Below are positions 25,289-34,576 of a stretch of 64,000 nt of DNA, piece by piece (within the stretch, counting starts at the first letter, position 1; each line of letters starts with the position of its first letter). A program made the position numbers and the translations under genes. This DNA comes from Cognatishimia coralii. Its GTDB lineage: Bacteria; Pseudomonadota; Alphaproteobacteria; Rhodobacterales; Rhodobacteraceae. The notes beneath the pieces were generated by a model that was given only the letters and a program-made list of their open reading frames with translations, did no database searches and was not told the origin of the DNA. Where the stretch lies: contig NZ_JBBGAZ010000013.1 of assembly GCF_037478305.1 (NCBI RefSeq), positions 17,861 to 81,860 on the forward strand. The letters run 5' to 3'.

Positions 25289-25768
25289 CTAGAGAATTGG
25301 CCATCCTTCAAACGGTTTGATTTCCTTGAGTGCAAAGCTGCTTGTCATTGCTTTGATTCCCGGCATCCGCCGCAGACGATTCATTGAGAATTCTGCGTAA
25401 TCGTCGAGATCGCGACATACAACTTGTAGGAGAAAGTCGGCGCTGCCGCCGACGGAATGGCAGGAGACGATTTGTGGGTAGTCAGCGACAGCCTTTTCAA
25501 AGGAGTTGGCCTCTTCTGCTGAATGAGTATCGATTTGGACAGAAACATACACCAAAACGCCTAAACCGAGCCGATTGCGATCAATCACGGCCCGATAGCC
25601 TTGAATGTAGCCATCTTCTTCTAGGCGGCGAGTGCGCCGCCAGCATGGGGATGTGGACATGCCGGTTGCTTCGGCGAGTTCCGCATTGCTAAGTCGGCCA
25701 TTGGACTGAAGGGCCAGCAGAATACGGCGATCCGCTTCATCAAGGAGTTTGGTTTCAACACTTTTCAT
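25289..25768 (-). CDS. Lrp/AsnC-family regulator (PutR-like by context)
   Basis: This 159-residue Lrp protein has an N-terminal HTH (LDEADRRILLALQSNGRLSNAELAEATGMS interrupted by conserved Pro/Trp positions, then CWRRTRRLEEDGYI) and a C-terminal RAM effector domain (GLGVLVYVSVQID, GSADFLLQVVCRD). It is divergent from a gene set ending in proline dehydrogenase. In alphaproteobacteria the proline-responsive PutR is an Lrp protein next to putA, so regulation of the proline genes is likely. Confidence 0.9.
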   Translation of the reverse strand: MKSVETKLLDEADRRILLALQSNGRLSNAELAEATGMSTSPCWRRTRRLEEDGYIQGYRAVIDRNRLGLGVLVYVSVQIDTHSAEEANSFEKAVADYPQIVSCHSVGGSADFLLQVVCRDLDDYAEFSMNRLRRMPGIKAMTSSFALKEIKPFEGWPIL

Positions 25769-25928
25769 ATTTCACCGCTTGGGTATGATCTACCTGAATC
25801 CCAAATTTGTGAGGAAGAATATGCCTTGAAATTGGGAAATTCAAGCAAAATAGAACCAATTCGTTCGAGTGAAATGTGCTTAGTTCACTTCAAGATACAC
25901 ACATGCTTGCGGAATCCTGGAAGAACTT

Positions 25929-26402
25929 ATGCCAACAGAAAACGTAACCTCTCCTACGACAAATGTTCACAATGCTCCCCTGCATGGTGAGGGTGATCTT
26001 CGATTGGCCATTGTCGTTTCACCCGATCAATCAATCGGTTATCTCGCAAACACAGTTGCGACAATTGCTGCTGGGATAGGGGCGGTGCATCCTGGCATAG
26101 GAAATGTAACGCTTACGGACAGTGAGGGCGTTTCGATAATGAATTCTGCGGACCGTCCAGTTCCAATTTTGCAAGCGGACTCCGCTCAGATGCTGACCAT
26201 AGCGGAAAGCGCTCACAAGCATTCAACCGGCCTGACGCTGGTGGCCTTCCCAGAGTTTGCTCGAAAACTCCATTCTTTCAAAGATTACAAGGATGAGTTT
26301 CCACAACGCTCCCTGTCTAACGAAGCTCTGAGCGGAGTTGGCCTGTGTGGTCCAGTAAAAGCCGTTAAGTCGTTGACTGGTTCTTTAAAGCTCCTTCGTT
26401 GA
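25929..26402 (+). CDS. DUF2000-family protein
   Basis: This 157-residue protein resembles DUF2000 (PTH2-like fold): DLRLAIVVSPDQSIGYLANTVA near the start (broken at conserved positions), VPILQADSAQML in the middle and LCGPVKAVKSLTGSLKLLR at the end. The biochemical role is unknown. Divergent from the Lrp gene across 160 bp, it is probably under its control. Confidence 0.75.
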   Translation: MPTENVTSPTTNVHNAPLHGEGDLRLAIVVSPDQSIGYLANTVATIAAGIGAVHPGIGNVTLTDSEGVSIMNSADRPVPILQADSAQMLTIAESAHKHSTGLTLVAFPEFARKLHSFKDYKDEFPQRSLSNEALSGVGLCGPVKAVKSLTGSLKLLR

Positions 26403-26497
26403 GGAAGTGGAGGTCAATGCCCCGCGTGTAATAGGCCAATTGGATCGCGGAAAACTCCCAATCTCATCCTGCGTAACCAACAGAAGGATCTGTATGT

Positions 26498-26962
26498 ATG
26501 CTCGACAATCTAACGCTCTATGAACATTTGCCAGAGAAGCAGTTTCAGCACCTCAGTGCACAATTCGCGCGAGAACCTGCTTACCGTTATATTGGGCTCA
26601 AGCTTCGTGATCTTCGCAGAGGATTTTGCGCGACGGTGACGACAGTATCCAATGATCTGCATCACCATCGTGGAGCGGTCCAAGGTGGTATCATCGCAAT
26701 GATCGCTGATGCTACAGCCGGCTACACGGCGCTAGCCTCGCTTGATGTTGAGGCGATGTACGATGATATGGCAACGATCGAATTTAAAACTAGTTTCTTT
26801 CGACCTGGCGCTGCTAAGGAGCTCATCTGTGTTTCCAATCTTGTCCACGGCGGTAACAGAACCCTGTTCTGCGCTGCGAAAATTTATCTTGATGAGATTG
26901 GTGACAATCAGTTGTGCGCCGATGCGACATTGACTTTCTCGCGCCTCCGATCACGTGCTTAG
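26498..26962 (+). CDS. PaaI-type hotdog thioesterase
   Basis: This 154-residue hotdog-fold protein has the signature HHRGAVQGGIIAMIADATAG (active-site helix, with the His-Gly pair before it) and a C-terminal beta-sheet (ATIEFKTSFFRPG). PaaI enzymes hydrolyse acyl-CoA thioesters. It is 95 bp after the DUF2000 gene and on the same strand, so probably co-transcribed. Confidence 0.85.
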   Translation: MLDNLTLYEHLPEKQFQHLSAQFAREPAYRYIGLKLRDLRRGFCATVTTVSNDLHHHRGAVQGGIIAMIADATAGYTALASLDVEAMYDDMATIEFKTSFFRPGAAKELICVSNLVHGGNRTLFCAAKIYLDEIGDNQLCADATLTFSRLRSRA

Positions 26963-27036
26963 TAACTTACGTAATACTGACAAAAGCAACAGGTTCAGAG
27001 AAATATGCTGACTCCAACTCAGTGTCAGTTTTGAAG

Positions 27037-27225
27037 ATGACATGTCCTGCGATGAGTTCTTCGAACTCATTCCTCCAGGACAACAAAGATTCGGCAGCTT
27101 TTGCCAATAGCACGGGTTTAACCGGTGGGTTCGAAGCGCAAATGGGACTTACACGCAATGAGATGCAAGGCTTGCCACTAATGCAAAGAGAAATGGATGA
27201 AAAAATGGAGTGGAGCAAGAAATGA
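27037..27225 (+). CDS. Possible 62-aa leader protein coupled to proline dehydrogenase
   Basis: This small open frame ends with TGA overlapping the dehydrogenase ATG (ATGA), the classic coupling arrangement. The sequence (LTGGFEAQMGLTRNEMQG, then MQREMDEKMEW) is hydrophilic and not recognised. It has no strong ribosome site. The start could also be ATG 27052. The overlap is the main evidence, so this is a weak call in a 259-bp gap that otherwise holds the promoter. Confidence 0.3.
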   Translation: MTCPAMSSSNSFLQDNKDSAAFANSTGLTGGFEAQMGLTRNEMQGLPLMQREMDEKMEWSKK

Positions 27226-28178
27226 TTAGGCGTGCGTGGCAAAGCTCAATGATCGCGCTTGCCCGGTCCGATCGTGTCAAAGCGTTCATGCAAACTTCGA
27301 GGGCGACGTCTTTTCTGCGTAGAAAGTTCGTTGCTGGCGACGACGCCTCCGCAGGCGTTCAGCGTGCGCAGCATCTCTTGAAGCACGACGGCATTCACAG
27401 CTCTTTGTTTTACATGGGTGAGTACGTGGATAATTTCGATTTGGTTAAGGAGAATGTCCTGCAGAAGTTGGGTGTTGTCGAGGACCTGAGGCTGGCCGGG
27501 TTAGATATTCATGTCTCCGTAGATCCGACACAAATCGGCTATCAGGTTGATCCAAATATGCTACCAGAATTTGCTGGTCAGATTGCTGAGAAGATAGCAA
27601 CGGCGAAAGGCAATGGAGTCGGTCTTAACTGCCTGATGTTTGATATGGAGGACGCAACACTTCTCGCTCCCACTATCTCCCTCCATAATTCCTTGCAGGA
27701 TTCGGGCTATCCGGTTGCCTTAACTTTGCAAGCGTATCTACGACGTACATATGACGATATGAAAGACCAAATTTCTCGCGGGAGTAGGGTCCGTTTGGTG
27801 AAGGGGGCGTTCGCTGCGGGACCGGAAATCGCATTCCAAACTCAAGCAGAAATTAAGGCAAATTCCCGAAAGATTATTGATCTCATGTTCTCTCGAAGGG
27901 CCAAGGAAAACGGCTTCTATCCAATTGTGGCCACGCACGACACTAGGCTTCATGAGTACACGATTAGATTGGCAAAGGCGAATGATTGGCCGGATGATTC
28001 ATATGAATTCGAAATGCTTCTTGGCGTTAGAGAAGACCTCGCCAAAAACCTTGCCCTGCGTGGTCAACGTGTCCGCCTCTATGTTCCATTTGGCAAAGAC
28101 TGGTGGCCACATGCCGTGCGTCGGATAGGCGAGAATCCGCGAAATGCCGCGCTACTTGGGAAAGCCCTTCTTAAGTAG
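27222..28178 (+). CDS. Proline dehydrogenase (monofunctional)
   Basis: This 318-residue FAD enzyme oxidises L-proline to pyrroline-5-carboxylate. ATG 27222 has GGAG 6 bp upstream. The beta/alpha-barrel motifs are visible: LNCLMFDMEDA, VALTLQAYLRRT, RVRLVKGAFA, PIVATHDTRL, FEMLLGVR, and the proline-binding RLYVPFGKDWWPHAVRRIGE near the C-terminus. The length matches stand-alone ProDH rather than the large PutA fusion, so a separate P5C dehydrogenase is needed and none is seen here. Confidence 0.9.
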   Translation: MIRRAWQSSMIALARSDRVKAFMQTSRATSFLRRKFVAGDDASAGVQRAQHLLKHDGIHSSLFYMGEYVDNFDLVKENVLQKLGVVEDLRLAGLDIHVSVDPTQIGYQVDPNMLPEFAGQIAEKIATAKGNGVGLNCLMFDMEDATLLAPTISLHNSLQDSGYPVALTLQAYLRRTYDDMKDQISRGSRVRLVKGAFAAGPEIAFQTQAEIKANSRKIIDLMFSRRAKENGFYPIVATHDTRLHEYTIRLAKANDWPDDSYEFEMLLGVREDLAKNLALRGQRVRLYVPFGKDWWPHAVRRIGENPRNAALLGKALLK

Positions 28179-28305
28179 CGCACATCCTTTGTGAACTCAC
28201 GGCGAACATCCGCCTGCGCTCCGCCGTGGAGGGCAGAGCACAAACCCACTGTCTCTCGTCATGGGTGAGAGACCAGCGCGGGCAGGTCACGGAGATTAAA
28301 CGATT

Positions 28306-28566
28306 TTGAAATTGCTCTTACGCCTCGGCGTGTTTGTTGTGGTGCTAATTGTTGACCTTCTGATCATGATCTACGCCGCCTTTGGGCGCGGGGTGCCCTA
28401 CGCAGATATCTCAACCGAGCCGCTCTTGCCGCAGAGCGCGATTGAGGCCGCAGTCGTCGCTGACCGACCCATTAGAAACGCCACTGTTTCGGCACACAGG
28501 CGCATCTGTTACACGGTCCATCCGGAATCGAACCCGAACCGCGACTGCTATTGCCTCCGAGGGTAG
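28306..28566 (+). pseudogene. Truncated N-terminus of a membrane-anchored protein
   Basis: This open frame of 86 codons starts at TTG with GGAG upstream. It has an N-terminal anchor (LLLRLGVFVVVLIVDLLIMI) and a region, PQSAIEAAVVADRPIRNATVSAHRR, that vaguely recalls the start of M20-type peptidases. The frame ends just before IS3 remnant DNA at 28605, so a longer gene was probably cut. The family guess is weak. Confidence 0.3.
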
Positions 28567-28604
28567 GGGGCTTGGCCCATCTCTTCCATCATCTTTTCTT
28601 GGAA

Positions 28605-28786
28605 CACTCGGCGGGTGTCGGAAGACGGATCGAGATCTACAATCGCAAGCGCTCACATTCCACCCTTGGCTGTAATCTCCCAGCCGTGTTCTATTGGCTA
28701 AGAGAAGACGAAACCCAACTCGATCAGCAGAAGCAAAGATAGCTTAAACTACGCGGAAACCTGTTTAAACATTGGAGAGTAGCTCA
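28605..28786 (+). mobile_element. IS3-family remnant (transposase C-terminus and right end)
   Basis: Translation shows the end of an OrfB integrase: AGVGRRIEIYNRKRSHSTLG, NLPAVFYWLRED and LDQQKQR with a stop. It is followed by a non-coding tail ending GAGTAGCTCA at 28786. The same tail occurs inverted at 36312. All upstream parts of the element are missing. Confidence 0.75.
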
Positions 28787-28860
28787 GTCTTGGGGGAAAA
28801 CTACCCACCTATAGCAGAAAAATTCTGGGGGTAGAGCGATCATTCGAGGTTTTTGGATTT

Positions 28861-28888
28861 TTGACATATCAAAAAAGTGCAATAGGAT
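28861..28888 (+). promoter_or_regulatory. Promoter and operator candidate of the GntR gene
   Basis: TTGACATATCAA (28861-28872) forms a near-palindrome that overlaps a -35 box (TTGACA). A -10-like TAGGAT follows at 28883-28888 with 16-bp spacing. Related sequences precede the demethylase and ridA genes. Confidence 0.5.
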
Positions 28889-28922
28889 CGCAGTAGAGGT
28901 CGAGAAAAAAGGAAAATCCGTA

Positions 28923-29630
28923 GTGCGTCAACCATCCACGACCCTGGAGACGGGACCGAAGGCGAAAGAACGTTTATCAGACGTGGCTTACGATGCTATA
29001 AAGAAAGACATAATTACGCACCGCCTGCCTCCACAAAGCAAGATTTCAGAGGGGCGTCTAGTGGATTCGATGGGTCTATCACGCGCGCCAATCAGGTCTG
29101 CACTGGCGCGACTTCAGTCAGAGGGGTTCGTTTATTTGCAAACGAGTAAAACTCAACTCGTTGCCCCTCTGAACCTTGCGAGATGTGAAGAAGTTTTCCA
29201 TTTGAGGAACATTCTCGAACCGGACGCCGCGCGTCAGGCAGCAGGCAAAGTCGATGCTGAAGAACTGCATCGGCTGAATGAAGCTTGTGCAAAAAATTAC
29301 ACTGCCGGAAACGCAGACGAAGAATATGAACTTCTCTTAGCCAATAAGGAGTTTCATTTGGCAATCGTTCGCGCCTCGGGGAATGATCTGCAGGCGCAAT
29401 TCATTGAGCGACTGCAAGACATTGCTATGCGTATTCTGTGGGTGTCCCTTCGGGTTAGCAACCGTTCGATCGTCTGGAGTGAGGGGCATCTCGAAATCAT
29501 TGAAGCACTGATCGCTGGTGATGGAGACCGTGCCTATAAGGAGGCACTGGTTCATCTGACCAACGGACAGGATATCGTTAATCAGATACTTAAGCACTCA
29601 TCGGTACTACGGCAGGTAAATTTGTCTTAG
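28923..29630 (+). CDS. GntR-family (FCD/FadR-type) regulator
   Basis: This 235-residue protein starts at GTG (AAGGA 8 bp upstream). The N-terminal winged helix (about 18-80) reads AYDAIKKDIITHRLPPQSKI, GRLVDSMGLSRAPIRSALARL; the C-terminal FCD domain carries the metal-binding set (RNILEPDAAR, NKEFHLAIV, EGHLEIIEALIAGD). It is the first gene inside the IS-bracketed segment and the obvious controller of the demethylase operon. Confidence 0.9.
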   Translation: MRQPSTTLETGPKAKERLSDVAYDAIKKDIITHRLPPQSKISEGRLVDSMGLSRAPIRSALARLQSEGFVYLQTSKTQLVAPLNLARCEEVFHLRNILEPDAARQAAGKVDAEELHRLNEACAKNYTAGNADEEYELLLANKEFHLAIVRASGNDLQAQFIERLQDIAMRILWVSLRVSNRSIVWSEGHLEIIEALIAGDGDRAYKEALVHLTNGQDIVNQILKHSSVLRQVNLS

Positions 29631-29656
29631 AGAAAATGACATTCCAAAATATAAAA

Positions 29657-29668
29657 TTGACATGTTAA
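29657..29668 (+). promoter_or_regulatory. Operator candidate upstream of the demethylase operon
   Basis: TTGACATGTTAA is a near-perfect palindrome (core ACATGT) that resembles the sequence before the gntR gene. It lies 27 bp after the gntR stop, where the operon promoter is expected. Confidence 0.45.
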
Positions 29669-29717
29669 AAGCGCCTTGGCAAATTGGTCAGCAATTGCTG
29701 ACCAAGGGTCGAGACCA

Positions 29718-31769
29718 TTGCCAAACTACGAACCACTATTCCGCCCGTTCAAAATAAAGAGCGTAACGATCAGAAACAGGGTCATGTCTACGGCCCACAC
29801 GTCTGGGGCGAGCGAAGATGGAAAACCGAAGGAGAAATACCAAGCTTACCAAGAAGAGAAGGCGCGCGGAGGGATCGGTTTAACGATCATCGGAGGGTCG
29901 ACCGCAGTAGCCCCGGACAGTCCTGGTGCGGACATGCTGCACCTTGACGCCTCATCAGACGATATCATCCCATATTACGACCAGCTAGCTGATCGCATTC
30001 ACAAACACGGGGCCACCGTTTTTGCACAGATTGCGCACATGGGACGGCGTGCTAACTGGGATAACGACAAATGGCTTCCTCCGATCAGCCCTTCAGGCAT
30101 TCGGGAAGCTGCGCATAGGTCCTTTCCGAAAGTTATGGAAGACTGGGACATACAGCGCGTCGTCAAAGCTTTTGCCCAGTCCGCGCGCCGAGTTCAAGCG
30201 GGTGGGATGGATGGCCTAGAGTTGTCGGCAACCCACAACCAGCTATTCGATCAGTTCTGGTCTCCGAAAACGAACTTGCGAGAGGATGCGTACGGAGGCT
30301 CTTTCGAAAACCGCATGCGATTCACATTTGAGGTTATCGATGCCATCCGCGTCGAAGTTGGAGATGATTTCCCCCTTGGACTACGTATGTCCGGTGATGA
30401 ACTCCTCGATGGGGGAATGACGCACGAAGATTTGCTGCGCGTCGCGTCGGCCTTGGCGGAACACGGTCAACTCGATTATCTTGGAGTATTGGGAGGAAGT
30501 GCTGAAAATTTGCCTTCGCATTCCATTATTTTCCCTGGAATGGAAATGCCTGCGGCTCCGTTCCTTTCGCTGGCAGCGGCGGTTAAGCACCATACAGGTT
30601 TGCCGGTCTTTCACGCCCAGAGGTTGGCAGACGTTGCAACAGCGGCACGCGCTATCGAGGAGGGGCACATCGACATGGCGGCGATGACGAGACCGCACAT
30701 AGCCGATCCCCACATCGTTCGAAAGCTGCAAGACGGTAGAGAAGATCAGATTCGGCCCTGCGTTGGGGCAAATTACTGCATCGATCGACTCTACGCAGGT
30801 GGCCAGGCGCTTTGCTTGCATAGCCCAGCCACCGGGCGCGAACAATCCATGCCGCATGACATTTCCAAGGCGGTCACTGTTTTGAGAGCAGTTGTTGTTG
30901 GGGCAGGGCCAGCCGGCTTGGAAGCGGCGCGGGTTCTTGGGTTACGCGGTCACAATGTCACGCTCTTTGAAAAAAAGGATCAAACAGGGGGACAAGTGCG
31001 TCTTGCCGCCGCGCTTTCGTGGCGCTCGCCTTTGCTCGCGATTACGGACTGGCTCGAGGCCCGGGTCAGGGAAATTGGAATCGACATTCGATTGAGCACG
31101 ACTGCAACCGTCGAAGAGATTTTATCTCTGAACCCGGATCTAGTTATCGTAGCCACTGGCGGTCGTGACAACGATGAAGCTCCAATTCCAGGTGTATCCT
31201 TGGCGACGACTCCGTGGGATATCCTGATGAATGGTGCCACGGATTTCGGGTCTGATCCGGTGATGGTATTCGATGACAACGGTGGCGAACAAGCGCTGTC
31301 TGCGGCTGAGGCTCTGGCCAAGTCAGGCGCTAAGGTGCATTTCGTGACCGCAGATCCCACGCCTGGAGTCCGATTGGAGCGGACTACCAGACCGACCTTT
31401 TTCCGGAGGTTGTATGATCACGGAGTTGAGTTCCATACCAACCAACGCCTGAAGCGCATTGTATCACAGGGTAACGCCCTCAAAGTGACAATCGAGAACG
31501 AATACAATGGTTCGCTAGAAACACAGCAGTTGTCTGGTGTTGTCGTTGATTACGGAACCCGGCCCAACGACCAATTGTATTTTGATTTGAAGTCAAGTTC
31601 GACCAATTTGGGCGCCGTTGATCTCGGTGCGCTGGTTCAGGGTACTCCGCAGAACATCGCGGTCAACGAGAAGGGCGAGTTCAAACTATTTCGCATCGGG
31701 GATGCAGTAAGTGGCCGCAATATTCACGCAGCTATCTTTGACGCTCTTCGTCTGTGCAAGGACTTGTAA
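29718..31769 (+). CDS. DgcA/StcD-like N-demethylase (FMN, Fe-S, FAD/NAD domains)
   Basis: The product has 683 residues from TTG 29718 (AAGGG 10 bp upstream); the frame opens at TTG 29676 with no ribosome site. An old-yellow-enzyme barrel (1-370; IRNRVMSTAHT, MGRRANW, SKTNLREDAYGGSFENR-like stretch) is followed by CVGANYCIDRLYAGGQALC, a 4Fe-4S Cys set as in DgcA, then a Rossmann fold (VVGAGPAGLEAARVLGLRGH). Such enzymes demethylate dimethylglycine or N-methylproline. The proline dehydrogenase nearby favours N-methylproline. Confidence 0.88.
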   Translation: MPNYEPLFRPFKIKSVTIRNRVMSTAHTSGASEDGKPKEKYQAYQEEKARGGIGLTIIGGSTAVAPDSPGADMLHLDASSDDIIPYYDQLADRIHKHGATVFAQIAHMGRRANWDNDKWLPPISPSGIREAAHRSFPKVMEDWDIQRVVKAFAQSARRVQAGGMDGLELSATHNQLFDQFWSPKTNLREDAYGGSFENRMRFTFEVIDAIRVEVGDDFPLGLRMSGDELLDGGMTHEDLLRVASALAEHGQLDYLGVLGGSAENLPSHSIIFPGMEMPAAPFLSLAAAVKHHTGLPVFHAQRLADVATAARAIEEGHIDMAAMTRPHIADPHIVRKLQDGREDQIRPCVGANYCIDRLYAGGQALCLHSPATGREQSMPHDISKAVTVLRAVVVGAGPAGLEAARVLGLRGHNVTLFEKKDQTGGQVRLAAALSWRSPLLAITDWLEARVREIGIDIRLSTTATVEEILSLNPDLVIVATGGRDNDEAPIPGVSLATTPWDILMNGATDFGSDPVMVFDDNGGEQALSAAEALAKSGAKVHFVTADPTPGVRLERTTRPTFFRRLYDHGVEFHTNQRLKRIVSQGNALKVTIENEYNGSLETQQLSGVVVDYGTRPNDQLYFDLKSSSTNLGAVDLGALVQGTPQNIAVNEKGEFKLFRIGDAVSGRNIHAAIFDALRLCKDL

Positions 31770-33623
31770 ATGCCTGTTCTTCTGTTGTTTGGTTTTTTTA
31801 CCACCGTCGCAGTTGTGGGTGTATTGTGGCGTTCGCGCGTATGGTTGCGCGGGAGGTCGGATCCCCACTATCCTAGCCTATTTAGCCTACTGCGCGGTTT
31901 CGTGGCCTTTCCGCGCCGGTATCTTGTAGATGTACACCATGTGGTTGCACGGCGACCAATAGCAGCGCGAATGCACGCGATGGGGGCAGGGGGATTTCTA
32001 GGTTCGGTTCCCGCTGCGATCGCGGTGCACATGGGATTGCATGGATTGCCAAGTGTCATGATCTTGCTGTCTTTTCTATGCATCTGCATGATCGGTGCGA
32101 TATTGGACATTTTGCGTCGCGCCGCTGAGAAACGGCGCTTGGCTGGAGGCGGATACGCTCAAATGCCGTATCTGTTGATCGCTTATAGTGTCTTTCACGC
32201 TGTCGCTATTCTGCCTGAGCTTCAGATTTCTTCTCTTTCGTCTTGGAAAAGCCCGTTTGGCCTTGCGGTTTTGGCCTTTGGCATCGCAGTTCATGCAATG
32301 TTGTTCGTTGGCTGCTTTCACGGCCCGTTCAGACATGCAGTGCTTGGAGCCTTGCATGTTTCCTTACATACGCGCCCAGACCGGTTTGACAGCAAAGCGT
32401 CCGTCGGGTCATTGTTGCCACAGCGGGAGGCATCGTACGGAGTCGCTGATCCTACGGAATTCACCTGGACTCAGCTGCTGTCCTTCGATGCTTGCGTTCA
32501 ATGTGGTCGATGCGAGGAAGTGTGCCCGGCCAACGCAGCGGGGCAACCCCTGAACCCCCGTGGTTTAATCGTTGGGCTCGCGCAACAATCGGGCGCGCTA
32601 GTGACGTATGAAGGCAATGACCCGGGTCCCTTGATCTTAACCCAAGGGAGCGTCATTCTGGCAAATGACACATTGTGGTCGTGCACGACCTGTGGCGCTT
32701 GCGTGCAGGCTTGCCCGATGCTGATCGAGCACGTGGATGCAATCACTGACGTTCGGCGTTCTGTTATTCAAACAAGTGCTCAAGCGCCCCGCGAGCTGAC
32801 TCGAGCCATCGAAAACACACGCGATCGTGGCAACACGACTGCCCAAGATCCCAACAAACGTTGGAATTGGGTCGAGGAGATGGGCGTACCTGTACTACCA
32901 GTTGGTGGGAAAACGGATGTCCTGCTCTGGCTTGGCGATCACGCTTTCAATCCAAGGCACAGGCGTGTTCTGCGGCGTCTGATCGAAATGATGGCCGAGG
33001 CGGGCGTCGATTTTGGTATCCTCGGAGAAGATGAATGGGACTGTGGTGACTGGGCTTGCCGCGCAGGGGATGAAGCCACTTTCCAGGAATTGGCTCGGGC
33101 CAACATCGAGGCTCTCTCAGCGCGGCGTTTCAATCGTATCGTGGCGCCAGATCCTCACGCGGTGCACGCACTCAAGAACGAGTATCGCCGGTGTGGCGGG
33201 GCTTTTGACTGCATTCACCATTCACAACTGCTTTCCGAATTGGTCGACAACGGTCGCTTGAAACCAAATCAGGATACTATGGGCCGGATTACCTATCATG
33301 ACCCATGTTATCTGGCGCGCTACATCGGCGAAACCGATGCGCCGAGAGCGGTGGTCGAAAAGTCAAGCAGGGAACTTGTTGATCCACCTCGTACCCAGGA
33401 AGCGACATTCTGTTGCGGTGCTGGTGGTGGTGCAGCGTTGTCTGACATCGCTGGGGAAGCGCGTGTTCCAGACATTCGTATGGCCGAGCTTGCTTCGACT
33501 GGTGCCGACTGCGTGGCTGTTTCTTGCCCCAATTGTGCAGTGATGTTGGAAGGTGTGACTGGCGACGGTCCACAAGTTCGCGACATTGCAGAAATACTTT
33601 GGGAGGCAACGCGACCGTCATGA
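31770..33623 (+). CDS. DgcB-like membrane Fe-S oxidoreductase
   Basis: This 617-residue protein starts directly at the demethylase stop. Several N-terminal membrane segments (about 1-20, 70-110, 130-190) precede two 4Fe-4S motifs, CVQCGRCEEVCP and CTTCGACVQACP, and a C-terminal CCG (HdrD-like) domain with DPCYLARYIG, FCCGAGGGA and SCPNCAVML. DgcB proteins receive electrons from the demethylase and ETF and deliver them to the membrane quinone pool. Confidence 0.88.
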   Translation: MPVLLLFGFFTTVAVVGVLWRSRVWLRGRSDPHYPSLFSLLRGFVAFPRRYLVDVHHVVARRPIAARMHAMGAGGFLGSVPAAIAVHMGLHGLPSVMILLSFLCICMIGAILDILRRAAEKRRLAGGGYAQMPYLLIAYSVFHAVAILPELQISSLSSWKSPFGLAVLAFGIAVHAMLFVGCFHGPFRHAVLGALHVSLHTRPDRFDSKASVGSLLPQREASYGVADPTEFTWTQLLSFDACVQCGRCEEVCPANAAGQPLNPRGLIVGLAQQSGALVTYEGNDPGPLILTQGSVILANDTLWSCTTCGACVQACPMLIEHVDAITDVRRSVIQTSAQAPRELTRAIENTRDRGNTTAQDPNKRWNWVEEMGVPVLPVGGKTDVLLWLGDHAFNPRHRRVLRRLIEMMAEAGVDFGILGEDEWDCGDWACRAGDEATFQELARANIEALSARRFNRIVAPDPHAVHALKNEYRRCGGAFDCIHHSQLLSELVDNGRLKPNQDTMGRITYHDPCYLARYIGETDAPRAVVEKSSRELVDPPRTQEATFCCGAGGGAALSDIAGEARVPDIRMAELASTGADCVAVSCPNCAVMLEGVTGDGPQVRDIAEILWEATRPS

Positions 33624-34576
33624 CTCTTGAAAAAAGTGACAACCTAAAACACGTTCTGGCAGTGCCGGACTTTGCCAGTGGGTCAATCGCCAGGGAAGAC
33701 AACCTTTTCATCAATGCGGTGGCTAGCTTCTGTGCTACCGTGGGGGCGGAATTCTCGATGCTCGCGCCGAGATCTTTCCTTGAGGATCTCGGTAAGACTG
33801 CAAGCCTGCTTATTGGTTGCGACCTGCCTCCGGGCGTGTTCCAAGCTGATGCTTTGCATGGTGTGATTGAAGCCTTAGTGAAGCAATATGGTTTTCACAC
33901 CGTTGTTTTTCCAAGTTCGGAATGGGGTGAAGATCTCGTTCGGCGGCTCTCGGTAAGTGGAAACAAAGCCTTTGCATCTTGTGTTGGTTTTGTTACCGAA
34001 CACGGCTTCGTGCAACATATCGGGCAGGACCATGAACTGCTTGTTGCGCCATGCGAACTACTAACATTGTCTGAACAATTCGTAGGTGCGGACGCAAGAG
34101 CAGCGCCAACCCAAGAGATTGGCTTCGCGTCTGTTTCGACTTGCAGTGTTGAGTTCATTGAGATGGGTTGCGAGCAACTCGGCGACGTGACAACAGCCCC
34201 ACTAGAAAGTGCCCGTTTCATTATTGCAGCCGGTAACGGGGTTACCGACTGGAACAGTTTTGGTGAACTGGCAAAAGCGCTTGGCGCTACCGTGGGCGCC
34301 AGCCGAGTCGTATGTGATCGGGGATTTCTACCGCGGGACCGACAAGTAGGCAGTTCGGGTACGCTCGTTTCCAGCCGCGTCTACATTGCTTTGGGTATCT
34401 CTGGGGCTGTGCAACATCTTGACGGAATTCACGACGTTGAATTCGTGATTTCGGTCAACTCAGACCCAGGTGCTCCGATTCACTCTCGAGCGGTCTTGCC
34501 CATCGTCGCCGATGCAAACGCCGTTGTTCAGCACCTGTTAGAGGCTTCGGTTACTAAGGAGCACGGCCATGGTTAA
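33620..34576 (+). CDS. Second ETF alpha-subunit homologue (demethylase-specific)
   Basis: The product has 318 residues; ATG overlaps the previous stop (ATGA). The C-terminal FAD domain is recognisable: AAGNGVTDWNSF, GASRVVCDRGFLPRDRQVG, ALGISGAVQHLDGI and NSDPGAPIHSRA. The usual GRG at the start of that domain is GNG here. The N-terminal half is diverged. It belongs to the dgcAB-etfAB-type set and is far from the etfA at 9 kb. Confidence 0.85.
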   Translation: MTLEKSDNLKHVLAVPDFASGSIAREDNLFINAVASFCATVGAEFSMLAPRSFLEDLGKTASLLIGCDLPPGVFQADALHGVIEALVKQYGFHTVVFPSSEWGEDLVRRLSVSGNKAFASCVGFVTEHGFVQHIGQDHELLVAPCELLTLSEQFVGADARAAPTQEIGFASVSTCSVEFIEMGCEQLGDVTTAPLESARFIIAAGNGVTDWNSFGELAKALGATVGASRVVCDRGFLPRDRQVGSSGTLVSSRVYIALGISGAVQHLDGIHDVEFVISVNSDPGAPIHSRAVLPIVADANAVVQHLLEASVTKEHGHG

